A DNA stretch of 64,000 bases, from NCBI RefSeq assembly GCF_026672255.1, contig NZ_JAPOHA010000004.1, positions 177,876 to 241,875 on the forward strand. The letters are read 5' to 3'. How positions within the stretch are numbered: position 1 is the first letter of the stretch; the number at the start of each line of letters is the position of its first letter. This DNA comes from Caproiciproducens galactitolivorans. Lineage in GTDB: Bacteria > Bacillota > Clostridia > Oscillospirales > Acutalibacteraceae. Shown in pieces: positions 33,385 to 41,648 of the stretch. The notes under the pieces were generated by a model, which saw nothing but the letters and a program-made list of their open reading frames with translations, ran no database searches and was not told the origin of the DNA. A program made the translations under genes and the position numbers.

Positions 33385-34230
33385 TTATCCTTTTATTACG
33401 GCATCACTTGTAATGCCGTTGATAATCCACTTCTCTCCAATAAAGAAAATCAACAGCAGCGGCAACACGATAACACAGCAGGCTGCCATAATCGCCCCCC
33501 AGTTTAAGCCATAGGAACCCTCGGCGGAAAAGAAAGCCTGAATCCCCATGCTTACCAAGTATTTTTTTTGATCTTTCAGGATCAATGAGGACCAGAGATA
33601 ATTGTTGTAGCTTCCAACGAAAGTGAAAATGCCCAGAGTTGCAAAGGAGGAAGACGACATTGGCGCTACAATATGCCACAGGATGGTTTTGTGATCTGCG
33701 CCGTCGATCTTTGCGGCTTCAAAAATCGACTTGTCAATCTGCATAAACGCCTGGCGGAAAAAGAAGATCGTAAAGATACTTGCCGTGCAGGAAAGAATAT
33801 AGCCGGTATGGGTGTTGATCAGGCCCATTCTCGAAATAATGATATAATCCGGTACATAGGTCGCGGCCACGGGCATCATATAGGTTATCATGACAATCAC
33901 AAATAATAAATTTCTCCCCTTGAATTTTATATTAGTGATTGCATAGGCGAACATTGCCGAATTGATTAAAACAATGACGGTGATAATGGCGGAGGTATAG
34001 GTACTGTTCCATATATAGGTAAAAAGTGTTCCGTCGGCGAGAGCAATCGCATAGTTATTCCACTGCGGCGTGCTGGGAAGCAGCTTCGGAGGGATTTGCC
34101 AAATTTCCGCCTTGGTTTTAATGGAATTCGTCAGCATCCACAAAAACGGAAACGCAATCACGATGCTGCTGACCAAAAGGATCGTATGCACCGCTATCCC
34201 TTTTATCGCTGAGGGCATTTTCCTTTTCAC
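33385..34230 (-). CDS. ABC sugar/organophosphate permease, UgpE type
   Basis: 281 residues, six membrane helices. The inner-membrane ATPase-docking loop EAAKIDGADHKTILWHIVAP (EAAxxDGA motif) is diagnostic of MalG/UgpE-type permeases. The start is the GTG at 34228-34230 because AGGAGG lies eight bases before it; an earlier in-frame GTG overlaps the ribosome site itself. Lies 20 bp after the UgpA-type gene and 19 bp before the binding-protein gene. Confidence 0.9.
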   Translation of the reverse strand: MKRKMPSAIKGIAVHTILLVSSIVIAFPFLWMLTNSIKTKAEIWQIPPKLLPSTPQWNNYAIALADGTLFTYIWNSTYTSAIITVIVLINSAMFAYAITNIKFKGRNLLFVIVMITYMMPVAATYVPDYIIISRMGLINTHTGYILSCTASIFTIFFFRQAFMQIDKSIFEAAKIDGADHKTILWHIVAPMSSSSFATLGIFTFVGSYNNYLWSSLILKDQKKYLVSMGIQAFFSAEGSYGLNWGAIMAACCVIVLPLLLIFFIGEKWIINGITSDAVIKG

Positions 34231-34250
34231 TGTAATCACCTCCTGTACAG

Positions 34251-35141
34251 TTAATTATAATGCACTGTTTTTTTGGAAACAGCAGTTTCTATCAGAGAAA
34301 AGATCACGGTAAGGATAACAAGAAAAACAGCGATTGCCGAAGCCTTTCCCGCGTTGAAGACTTCAAACGCTTCCTGGTAGTAATAGTACAGCATCGTTCT
34401 GGTTGCTCCGGCCGGACCGCCCTGCGTCAGCACCTGAATCTGGTCATAAGCCTGAAGCGAATTGATCGTGGAAATGATAATCAAAAAAAATGTAGTGGGA
34501 GAGATCAGCGGAATGGTGATTTTAAAAAACTTACTGAATACGCCCGCTCCGTCAATCGTAGCGGCCTCAAGCAGGCTTTTCGGTACCCTGCGGATTGCCT
34601 GTAAGTAAAAAATCATAATCCATCCGAGCTGCTTCCAGACCGTTACGATAATAACAGAAAGCATAGCGGTGTCCGCGCTCTGGAGCCAGTTTAGTTTGGG
34701 AAGGCCAAAAATGGAAAGCACAAAATTCAATAAACCCACGCGGGGTTCAAAAATCCATGACCATACAATACTTACCGCAACCATAGGGGTAATATAGGGA
34801 GCAAAGATAACCGTGCGGTAAATTCCGGTGCCCCGGCGCGTACCGTTCAGCGCCATCGCGATCAGCAGGCCCAAAATAATACTGGGAATCGTTGTCCCCA
34901 CCGCAAAGGTTAACGTATTCAAAAGCGTTTTGTAAAACGCGGGATCCTTTAAAAGACTGGTATAATTATAAAATTTTACAAAATGGATTTCCGGCGTCAT
35001 CATATCCCAGTTTGTGAAACTTAGAAAAAATGAATACAACAATGGAATAATCCAAAACAAAACCAAGGGCAGCAATGCAGGCAAAATAAACAAAAATCCT
35101 GTTATATTTTCATTGTTCCGCCGTTTCAAGTTCCCCTTCAT
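34251..35141 (-). CDS. ABC sugar/organophosphate permease, UgpA type
   Basis: 296 residues, six membrane helices; docking loop LLEAATIDGAGVFSKFFKIT and FILPALLPLVLFWIIPLLYS at the N-terminus identify a MalF/UgpA-type permease. Start 35141 has AGGAGG. First gene of a four-gene minus-strand operon (ugpA-ugpE-ugpB-like-MFS), divergent from the YesM/YesN genes. A -10-like TATAAT (35191-35196, minus strand) lacks a good -35, as expected of a promoter needing an activator. Confidence 0.9.
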   Translation of the reverse strand: MKGNLKRRNNENITGFLFILPALLPLVLFWIIPLLYSFFLSFTNWDMMTPEIHFVKFYNYTSLLKDPAFYKTLLNTLTFAVGTTIPSIILGLLIAMALNGTRRGTGIYRTVIFAPYITPMVAVSIVWSWIFEPRVGLLNFVLSIFGLPKLNWLQSADTAMLSVIIVTVWKQLGWIMIFYLQAIRRVPKSLLEAATIDGAGVFSKFFKITIPLISPTTFFLIIISTINSLQAYDQIQVLTQGGPAGATRTMLYYYYQEAFEVFNAGKASAIAVFLVILTVIFSLIETAVSKKTVHYN

Positions 35142-35339
35142 CTATTCGTCCTCCTGCATTTCCGCTTTCAATCGTTCCATCAGTTCCATTATTATAGCAA
35201 CCTGCGGCTTCCTTGAACATATCACAGTTTAGGAATGTTTATCATTTATTGGCTTTTTGCTTGAAAATCAGGATATACTCGTCCTAATTTAAGTCATTAT
35301 ATCTAAATTCCGCCATCAGCATTAAACTCTTTGCGTGAT

Positions 35340-35383
35340 ACTATAAAATGTTTTATAGTTATAAAATAATAAAACGTTTTATT
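35340..35383. promoter_or_regulatory. Two tandem palindromes upstream of the YesM-type kinase gene
   Basis: ACTATAAAATGTTTTATAGT (35340-35359; perfect arms around central TG) and AATAAAACGTTTTATT (35368-35383; perfect), centres 26 bp apart. They lie 25-70 bp before the kinase start and ~200 bp before the divergent ABC operon. Symmetry suggests binding of a dimeric regulator; the A/T-rich first palindrome may overlap promoter elements. Confidence 0.55.
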
Positions 35384-35408
35384 TTACGTTGAGGGTGGGA
35401 AAATCGCC

Positions 35409-37208
35409 ATGCGTTTATTCAATTATAAAAACCTTCGTATTACTCAGAAAATTACGATCATGTTCATCTTTTTAATTGTATTGCCGGCCGGAAGTTTCTC
35501 CTGCTATTTTTATTCCAGCCAATTAAGCCGTTTGTATGGGCAGGCGCTGCAGGACAGGCAAACCTCCATCGATCAGCTTACAAACAACCTGAATACCACT
35601 TTCCTTTCGGTTGAAGAACTTTCCCGGGATCTGGCTTACAAAAGCTCGATTGTCGGTCTTTTGTCCAGACGAAATCTGGATCAATTTCCTACATGGTATG
35701 CCAATTACTTTGATCAAAGCGTGCTTGCGTTAAAATATTCTTTAAAATATCAAAATTTAGGCATTAACAACATTGCCGTCTACAGCAATAATCATTCTGT
35801 GAAAGAAAAGGATAATTTCTATCACAGCACCCGCATTTTTGGTCAGGACTTCTACCGGGATTTTAAAGAGAATAAAAAAGACTTTGATTTTTACCTACTG
35901 GAAAAGGAGAAAGCAAAGTCTTATTTTGAGGCGAAGGACGGTGAAAAATTTTCACATCCGGACAGCATCGTTCTTTGTGTCCGTAAAATTCTGGACAGTT
36001 CCTCCGAACACGAGCTGGGGCTTCTTGTTTTTGAAATGTCACCCGATCAGTTGTTTGACTCTGTGGAAAAAGCGAACCAGAAAGGAGGAAAATATTCTCT
36101 TTTGCTGCCGAACAAAGGATTTTACGGCGCCAGCCCGCTGGCGGAGGTCTTCAGCGGCGACCCCAGCCATTTAAAAGGCAGCGGGCAAAGCAGCCTCCAT
36201 GAAGAGAGCCGGGACTATTTTTATTCAACGATCAATCAGTTTGATATTATCGTTACAGATTCCAATTATGTTGATAAAAAGGCGTATACCTCTCCCACTT
36301 TGCGTATTTCCCTGATTTTTGCCTGGATCGCATTAATTCAGTTTTTCATTATGAATATTTTAACACGCCGTATTTTCGCCGCCGTCAATCACGATATCAG
36401 CCAGATTGATTCGATCATTCAAAACGATTTTAACGGCCAGCTCCCCGAAACGCGGAATGATGAAATCGGCGATCTTGAACGCCGGTACAATATTCTGCTG
36501 AATAAGATTAACACGCTGATATCGAATATTGTACAAAAGGAAATCGCCAGTAAAACCGCACAGCTCAAGGCGCTTCAATATCAGATAAACCCCCATTTTA
36601 TTTATAATACCCTGAATGTTTTTTCAGGGAATGCGGAAAAAAACGGGAATTACGAGCTTTCGGAAGCCATATCCTATTTTGGGCATCTGCTCCGTTATAA
36701 TATGAAGGACGACGGGATTTATTCTACGGTGGGACTGGAACTTGAAAACGCGGTTTCCCTCATTAAAGTGTACTCTATGAAATATCTTGGCAAGCTGCAG
36801 TTACAGCTGGAATGTACGCCGGAGGTTAAGAAATGCAAAATCATTAAATTCCTGATACAGCCGATCCTTGAGAACTCGGTGCTTCACGGATTCCGCAGCA
36901 GGAACGACGATATGAATATCACGATAACCGCCGTACATAAAGGAGAATCGCTGGTGATTAAGGTGATGGATGACGGCATCGGAATGAGTGCGCAGCGTCT
37001 TTTGGATGTACGCGGAAATATTTTCCGGGATGTTCCGCTTCAGGATTTATCAAATGAAAATTCATCTTTTATCGGATTAAATAATGTTTATAAACGCATC
37101 ATGCTCTTTTACGGTGAGAATTCGTCTTTGGAGATTGACAGCAGGGAAGACTCGTTTACCTGCGTTACCGTGCGCATTCCTTATAATAAAACAAGGGAGG
37201 AAACGTGA
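35409..37208 (+). CDS. YesM-type sensor histidine kinase
   Basis: 599 residues. Membrane helix at about 14-34, a long extracytoplasmic sensor (about 35-295), second helix (about 300-320), HAMP-like linker, then the His_kinase domain with phospho-acceptor segment KALQYQINPHFIYNTLNVFS and a HATPase domain (FLIQPILENSVLHGF, VMDDGIGMS). YesM kinases usually control adjacent carbohydrate or organophosphate importers. Its TGA overlaps the ATG of the response regulator (TGATG). Confidence 0.92.
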   Translation: MRLFNYKNLRITQKITIMFIFLIVLPAGSFSCYFYSSQLSRLYGQALQDRQTSIDQLTNNLNTTFLSVEELSRDLAYKSSIVGLLSRRNLDQFPTWYANYFDQSVLALKYSLKYQNLGINNIAVYSNNHSVKEKDNFYHSTRIFGQDFYRDFKENKKDFDFYLLEKEKAKSYFEAKDGEKFSHPDSIVLCVRKILDSSSEHELGLLVFEMSPDQLFDSVEKANQKGGKYSLLLPNKGFYGASPLAEVFSGDPSHLKGSGQSSLHEESRDYFYSTINQFDIIVTDSNYVDKKAYTSPTLRISLIFAWIALIQFFIMNILTRRIFAAVNHDISQIDSIIQNDFNGQLPETRNDEIGDLERRYNILLNKINTLISNIVQKEIASKTAQLKALQYQINPHFIYNTLNVFSGNAEKNGNYELSEAISYFGHLLRYNMKDDGIYSTVGLELENAVSLIKVYSMKYLGKLQLQLECTPEVKKCKIIKFLIQPILENSVLHGFRSRNDDMNITITAVHKGESLVIKVMDDGIGMSAQRLLDVRGNIFRDVPLQDLSNENSSFIGLNNVYKRIMLFYGENSSLEIDSREDSFTCVTVRIPYNKTREET

Positions 37209-38710
37209 TGTATTCGGTGCTTATTGTGGATGATGAATATTATATCTGCGACGGTGTGGCATCGAAGCTGAAACGGCTTCATTTGCCGTCGATCGGCGAA
37301 ATCAGGACATGCTACAGCGGAGAAGAGGCGTTTGACATCTGCCGCACCTATAAACCCCAAATCGTTATTACCGATATAAAAATGGGCGGCATCAGCGGAA
37401 TTGAGCTGATTAACCGGCTCAATCAGATTTTGTTCCCCGTCCGTTTTCTGATTTTGAGCGGATATGACGATTTCGATTTTGTGCATAACGCGTTTCGGGA
37501 GGGCGCTTACGATTACCTTTTAAAGCCTTTGCTGTCGGAACAGCTCAAAGAAGTGGTGCTTCGGGCCTGCAAAAGCTTAGACGAAAATCAGAACTATGAG
37601 GTTCATACCCGCGCGGGGAAATTTGAATTGGCCCGTACCCTTCCGGAACTTTTGCAGCCGGATACCGCGCCGCTGAAATCGGACAGGCTGATTGAAAGTT
37701 TATTGGAGTATATGAAGCACGGCCTTTTTTCGGTGATCATCCTGGCCTTTGATCATCCGCAGGAGGAAGCGGTGATCAATTCCTCCATCAATAATGTTTA
37801 TGACTATTTTGAAGCACAGCGGGATTTTCGTGTTTTATGTTCCCCTGTCCCATACGATAAACTCTTTATCCTATTAAATTTCAGTAAATACAATACGTTT
37901 GATTCCTTATACGGCGCCGTCAAGGATTTGCTTCATCGGATCACAACGGATTCCACGGTGGCGGCTGTCAGTGCCATCGGGAAGGCAAAGGAGATTGTTC
38001 CGCTGTTTTATCAGGCCGACGGCCTGCTTGCGCGCAGGATTTCCGAAGGCTACGGGCATATCTTTACGGATTCGCTCCCGAAAGAAACCCCGTTATCATC
38101 GAAATTGATCGAGCAGGTAACCACTTTGTTTGAAACACTCGATCTGCGCAGCATAAGCTGTTTGGAAACAAACATGCGCTATTGGTTTACCAAAATGTCT
38201 TCCGGTGAAATTGAGAATTTCTATAACTACACGGCAAATTACGCGGGAAAGATTCTTGCGGAGCGGAAAACGCAGCAGCAAGACAGTATTGTTTTTCCTC
38301 CATTCAGTTCTTTCCACAACTTTGCTGAATTGGAAGGAATGGTTTTCAGTAAATTGCGGTCGGTAATCGAATTATTGACCAAAGACCGGGACAATATGAA
38401 AACCATGGCCCAGATGGTTCAGAAATATATTGACGAAAACTATGATAAAGGAATTACTCTTTCCGACATCGCCGCGAATTTTTCAATCAGCTATACGTAT
38501 CTGAGCAAAATGCTTCATGAGCATCTTGGGATGTCGTTTGTCGAATATGTAACATCCTTAAGAATGCGTTTGGCCGTACAGCTTTTGAAAGATCCGAAAC
38601 TTTCAATAAAGGAAATTTCGGCAGAAACCGGATACGACAACCAGTTTAACTTTTCGCGCGCCTTTAAAAAGCAATTCCGGGTATCTCCAAGTGAATACCG
38701 TAAATTGTAG
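37208..38710 (+). CDS. YesN-type AraC-family response regulator
   Basis: 500 residues. Receiver domain with acidic pair (VLIVDDEYY), phospho-Asp in IVITDIKMGG, and conserved Lys in YDYLLKPL. C-terminal AraC double helix-turn-helix (about 400-500: ITLSDIAANFSISYTYLSKM, IKEISAETGYDNQFNFSRAF, ending SPSEYRKL). The ATG at 37208 is favoured (GGAGG seven bases away) over the GTG one codon earlier. A ~280-residue central region is of unknown function. Likely activator of the divergent Ugp-like operon and the downstream phosphoesterase. Confidence 0.92.
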   Translation: MYSVLIVDDEYYICDGVASKLKRLHLPSIGEIRTCYSGEEAFDICRTYKPQIVITDIKMGGISGIELINRLNQILFPVRFLILSGYDDFDFVHNAFREGAYDYLLKPLLSEQLKEVVLRACKSLDENQNYEVHTRAGKFELARTLPELLQPDTAPLKSDRLIESLLEYMKHGLFSVIILAFDHPQEEAVINSSINNVYDYFEAQRDFRVLCSPVPYDKLFILLNFSKYNTFDSLYGAVKDLLHRITTDSTVAAVSAIGKAKEIVPLFYQADGLLARRISEGYGHIFTDSLPKETPLSSKLIEQVTTLFETLDLRSISCLETNMRYWFTKMSSGEIENFYNYTANYAGKILAERKTQQQDSIVFPPFSSFHNFAELEGMVFSKLRSVIELLTKDRDNMKTMAQMVQKYIDENYDKGITLSDIAANFSISYTYLSKMLHEHLGMSFVEYVTSLRMRLAVQLLKDPKLSIKEISAETGYDNQFNFSRAFKKQFRVSPSEYRKL

Positions 38711-38878
38711 CCTCCTTGCCCGAAGCGTTTTCGGTATAACAAACATAAACATAAAAAGGGACAAACATTCATAATTTTTGATATTTTCATCCAAATGCGC
38801 AAGGTGGTATGATAGAAACAAAGTTTATGGCTGCGCCCAGCCGGCAATCAAAAAGTGAAATACTTGGAGGAATAAAAA

Positions 38879-39982
38879 ATGCTGGATTGTAAAGGAATAA
38901 AATCTGTTCGCCAGACTGTTGTTTATACTGCCGCAGGAACTGCACCGAAACTGCCGGAAACGGTAACCGCAGAATTTAGCAATGGGACGGTTCAGCCGGT
39001 TCCTGTAATTTGGGATGTGATTCATCCATCGGATTATTCCAAAGCGGGAAGTTTCTCTGTAAGAGGTGTTCTAAACGGGACGGCGATTGTGCCTAAGGCA
39101 AGCATTACGGTTACGGAAGGTGCCGGCCCCTTACTGAGCATTTCCGTTATTTCCGATACCCATGTGGATACCGGTATTTCTTCCAAAAACGGTAAAAAAC
39201 TCAAAAACGCGCTGCTTGATTTGAAGGAAATCAATCCAAAAGCGGAAGCTTTATGTGTGGTTGGCGATATGACCGACCACGGCAATGACGATGAGTATGA
39301 TCTGTTTATGAAAATACTGGACTCGGTCGATCATCCGAAAACCTATTTTGTAATCGGGAATCATGATATCCGGTGGCATGACGGAGGATACAAAGAGACG
39401 TATCAGCGGTTCCTGACGAAAACCAAAATGCCTGCGGGACATTATGACGAGATAATCAAGGGTTTTCATTTTATCTTTCTGTCAACCGATCAGGATCTGA
39501 AAGATCAGGCGAATATTTCAGACGACCAATTGAATTGGCTGAGCGCAAAATTAGCGGAAGGCGCGGATCGGAACAAGCCGATTTTTGTATTTCTGCATCA
39601 GTCGCTGGCTAACACCTCTGTGGGTTCCTACCCGGGAGACGGATACGGGACGTCGGGCTATCCGGACGGCGTGGTGCAGGATTCCCAGCTAAGAAGCCTT
39701 TTGGCAAAATATCCACAGGTTATATTCCTTACGGGACATACGCATGCGGTAGTGGATCATCCAAAATGCACAATTTTTACCTCCGGATTCTGGTGTGTAA
39801 ATACCGCAACTACTTTCTCTACCATACCCTCCGACGGTTATGGGCCGGATAACGGAAGCCAGGGGCTGTGCCTTGACATCTATCCGGATAAGGTACTTAT
39901 GAAAGGCAGGGATTTTGCGAAACAGGAATGGCCGGTAAACGGACAGTGGACGATCCCATTCCCGGGCGAGCATGCAAAATAA
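38879..39982 (+). CDS. Calcineurin-like phosphoesterase with N-terminal Ig-like domain
   Basis: 367 residues. About 1-80 forms a small Ig-like (Big_4-type) module (TVTAEFSNGTVQPVPVIWDV ... YSKAGSFSVRGVLNG). The rest is a binuclear-metal phosphoesterase: D-x-H in VISDTHVD, GDMTD, GNHD, LHQS and GHTH. Such enzymes include glycerophosphodiesterase GpdQ and cyclic-nucleotide phosphodiesterases. There is no signal peptide, odd for an Ig-like fusion. GGAGG precedes the ATG. It follows the YesM/YesN genes and may act on the solute brought in by the divergent importer (inference). Confidence 0.85.
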   Translation: MLDCKGIKSVRQTVVYTAAGTAPKLPETVTAEFSNGTVQPVPVIWDVIHPSDYSKAGSFSVRGVLNGTAIVPKASITVTEGAGPLLSISVISDTHVDTGISSKNGKKLKNALLDLKEINPKAEALCVVGDMTDHGNDDEYDLFMKILDSVDHPKTYFVIGNHDIRWHDGGYKETYQRFLTKTKMPAGHYDEIIKGFHFIFLSTDQDLKDQANISDDQLNWLSAKLAEGADRNKPIFVFLHQSLANTSVGSYPGDGYGTSGYPDGVVQDSQLRSLLAKYPQVIFLTGHTHAVVDHPKCTIFTSGFWCVNTATTFSTIPSDGYGPDNGSQGLCLDIYPDKVLMKGRDFAKQEWPVNGQWTIPFPGEHAK

Positions 39983-40287
39983 AATAGGAAAATCCTATAT
40001 TTTACAGATAAACGCTTGGAAACGAAAAATGGATATAACTCTAATTAGAGTTATATCCTGTAGACAAAGCGCCGTAAGGGGGTAAGCCCAAACGGCGCTT
40101 TGTCTGTAATCTGAAACAGGACAAGGCTGATTGCCTTGTCCTTGTTTTTTTGCCGCCGCGGGGCGGGAATCCCGGTGCAGGCCGGGGGCATAACGGCGGC
40201 AGGAAATATCTGGGGCGCAAAGGCCCGCCGGCCGCAATGCCATCCCGAAAACCCGCTGATTTTAATTTTACAAACCGCGCGCAGAAG
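39983..40287. repeat. Three successive hairpins including R2 copy 3
   Basis: 40031-40058 is a perfect 28-bp loop-less palindrome (arms GGATATAACTCTAA / TTAGAGTTATATCC). 40062-40105 has AGACAAAGCGCCGT / ACGGCGCTTTGTCT. 40119-40141 is GGACAAGGC / GCCTTGTCC followed by TTGTTTTTTT and the R2 tail GCCGCCGCGGGGCGGGAATC CCGGTGCAGG to about 40195. The last hairpin would terminate plus-strand transcripts from the phosphoesterase gene. Confidence 0.75.
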
Positions 40288-40316
40288 TTGTCATTTCGCT
40301 TGAAATGATTTATAAT
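40288..40316 (+). promoter_or_regulatory. Promoter for xpaC-telA
   Basis: TTGTCA (40288-40293) and TATAAT (40311-40316), 17-bp spacer, 57 bp before the xpaC ATG. Confidence 0.8.
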
Positions 40317-40372
40317 GAAGGAAATTGTACACCCGTGCGCAGGGTCGCACGGCGGGTTCTCTGGAGGAAGCC

Positions 40373-41611
40373 ATGCGGAACAGAAATTACAGACATATTG
40401 GCAAGGAAGTTGGCCGGGCTGTTCGGGACGCCATCCGCTCCGGCAACTGGGAAGAAGTTGGCCGCGCGGTCGACGACAGCGTCCAGGAATTCACCATGTA
40501 TGGGAATGAAGTCCTTGACGATCTGAAAAACGCGGCTCAGCGCCCGCCTGCCTACACACAGAACCGGCCGCGCGGCGCTTGCCAAAACGGAGCGGACGGC
40601 CGCCGGCCTTCTGCGCCCGCTTATCAGGAACCGGCCGCCGTACCTTTCGCATTCCGCAGCAGGATGCCGGGCAGCATTTCCGGGCTTGTCTGTGCGATCA
40701 TCGGGGCTGCTGCCGGTATCCCGATGCTGATCGCCGATCTTGTGACGCTGATCATGGGCGCCGTCGGATATGTGCCTTTGCTGCATTTGGCAGTGGCCGT
40801 TTCGGTTTTACTGCCTGTTACGGCGGTTTTCTTAGGCTTAATGGTTTATGGCATCGTCCTGCGCCGCCGCGCCCGCCGCTTTACACGATACCGCAATGCA
40901 ATGGGCGGCGCCGCTTTCTGCATGGTGGACCGGCTTGCCGACATGACCGGAGAAACGCAGGAACGCACGAAAAAGGACCTTCGAAGGATGATTTCCAGCG
41001 GCGCCTGCCCGCAGGGGCATCTGGACCGCAGGGAAACCTGTTTTATCGTGAACGACGAAACCTATAATGATTATCTGGAAGCGGAAAGGGCGTATACCGC
41101 CCGCGCGCAGGCCGCACAGGAGGAAGAACAAAAGGAAGCGGCGGACCCGAAGGAAGCGGAGCTTGCGGCCGTTATAAAAGAGGGAAACGAATATTTGCAG
41201 CAAATCCGCGCTGCAAACGACGCTTTGCCGGGCGAAGTGATTTCCCAAAAGCTCGACCGGCTCGAAAACGTAACGGCCCGCATTTTCATATGCATCCGAC
41301 AGCATCCCGAAAAGCTGCCGGATATCCGCCGTTTTATCCGCTATTATATGCCCACGACCCTGAAGCTGGTAAAGTCTTACGAAGAATTTGAGAATCAGCC
41401 GGTGCACGGCGAAAATATTTCCAAGGCAAAGGAAGAGATTGAGCGGGCGCTGGATACCATCAACACCGCTTTTGAAAACCTGCTGGATACCCTTTTTGCG
41501 GACGACGCCCTCGACGTTTCCGCAGATATTTCCACTTTGGAAACCATGCTCAAACAGGAAGGCCTGACCGGCAGCGATTTTAAAGCACCGGAAGACAGCA
41601 AAATTTCGTAA
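40373..41611 (+). CDS. xpaC: XpaC-like 5-bromo-4-chloroindolyl phosphate hydrolysis family protein
   Basis: 412 residues from ATG 40373 (GGAGG site). N-terminus has the family's RHIGKEVGRAVRDAIRSGNW; two membrane helices at about 100-160; then a helical C-terminal region (QKLDRLENVTARIFICIRQH, YYMPTTLKLVKSYEEFENQP) that is the conserved XpaC core. XpaC is named for indolyl-phosphate hydrolysis but is better viewed as the partner of TelA in membrane-stress or toxic-anion tolerance; its mechanism is unknown. Same operon as the following telA. Confidence 0.85.
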   Translation: MRNRNYRHIGKEVGRAVRDAIRSGNWEEVGRAVDDSVQEFTMYGNEVLDDLKNAAQRPPAYTQNRPRGACQNGADGRRPSAPAYQEPAAVPFAFRSRMPGSISGLVCAIIGAAAGIPMLIADLVTLIMGAVGYVPLLHLAVAVSVLLPVTAVFLGLMVYGIVLRRRARRFTRYRNAMGGAAFCMVDRLADMTGETQERTKKDLRRMISSGACPQGHLDRRETCFIVNDETYNDYLEAERAYTARAQAAQEEEQKEAADPKEAELAAVIKEGNEYLQQIRAANDALPGEVISQKLDRLENVTARIFICIRQHPEKLPDIRRFIRYYMPTTLKLVKSYEEFENQPVHGENISKAKEEIERALDTINTAFENLLDTLFADDALDVSADISTLETMLKQEGLTGSDFKAPEDSKIS

Positions 41612-41648
41612 AAAATTCGATTAGGAATATTTGGTATGGAGGTTTACC

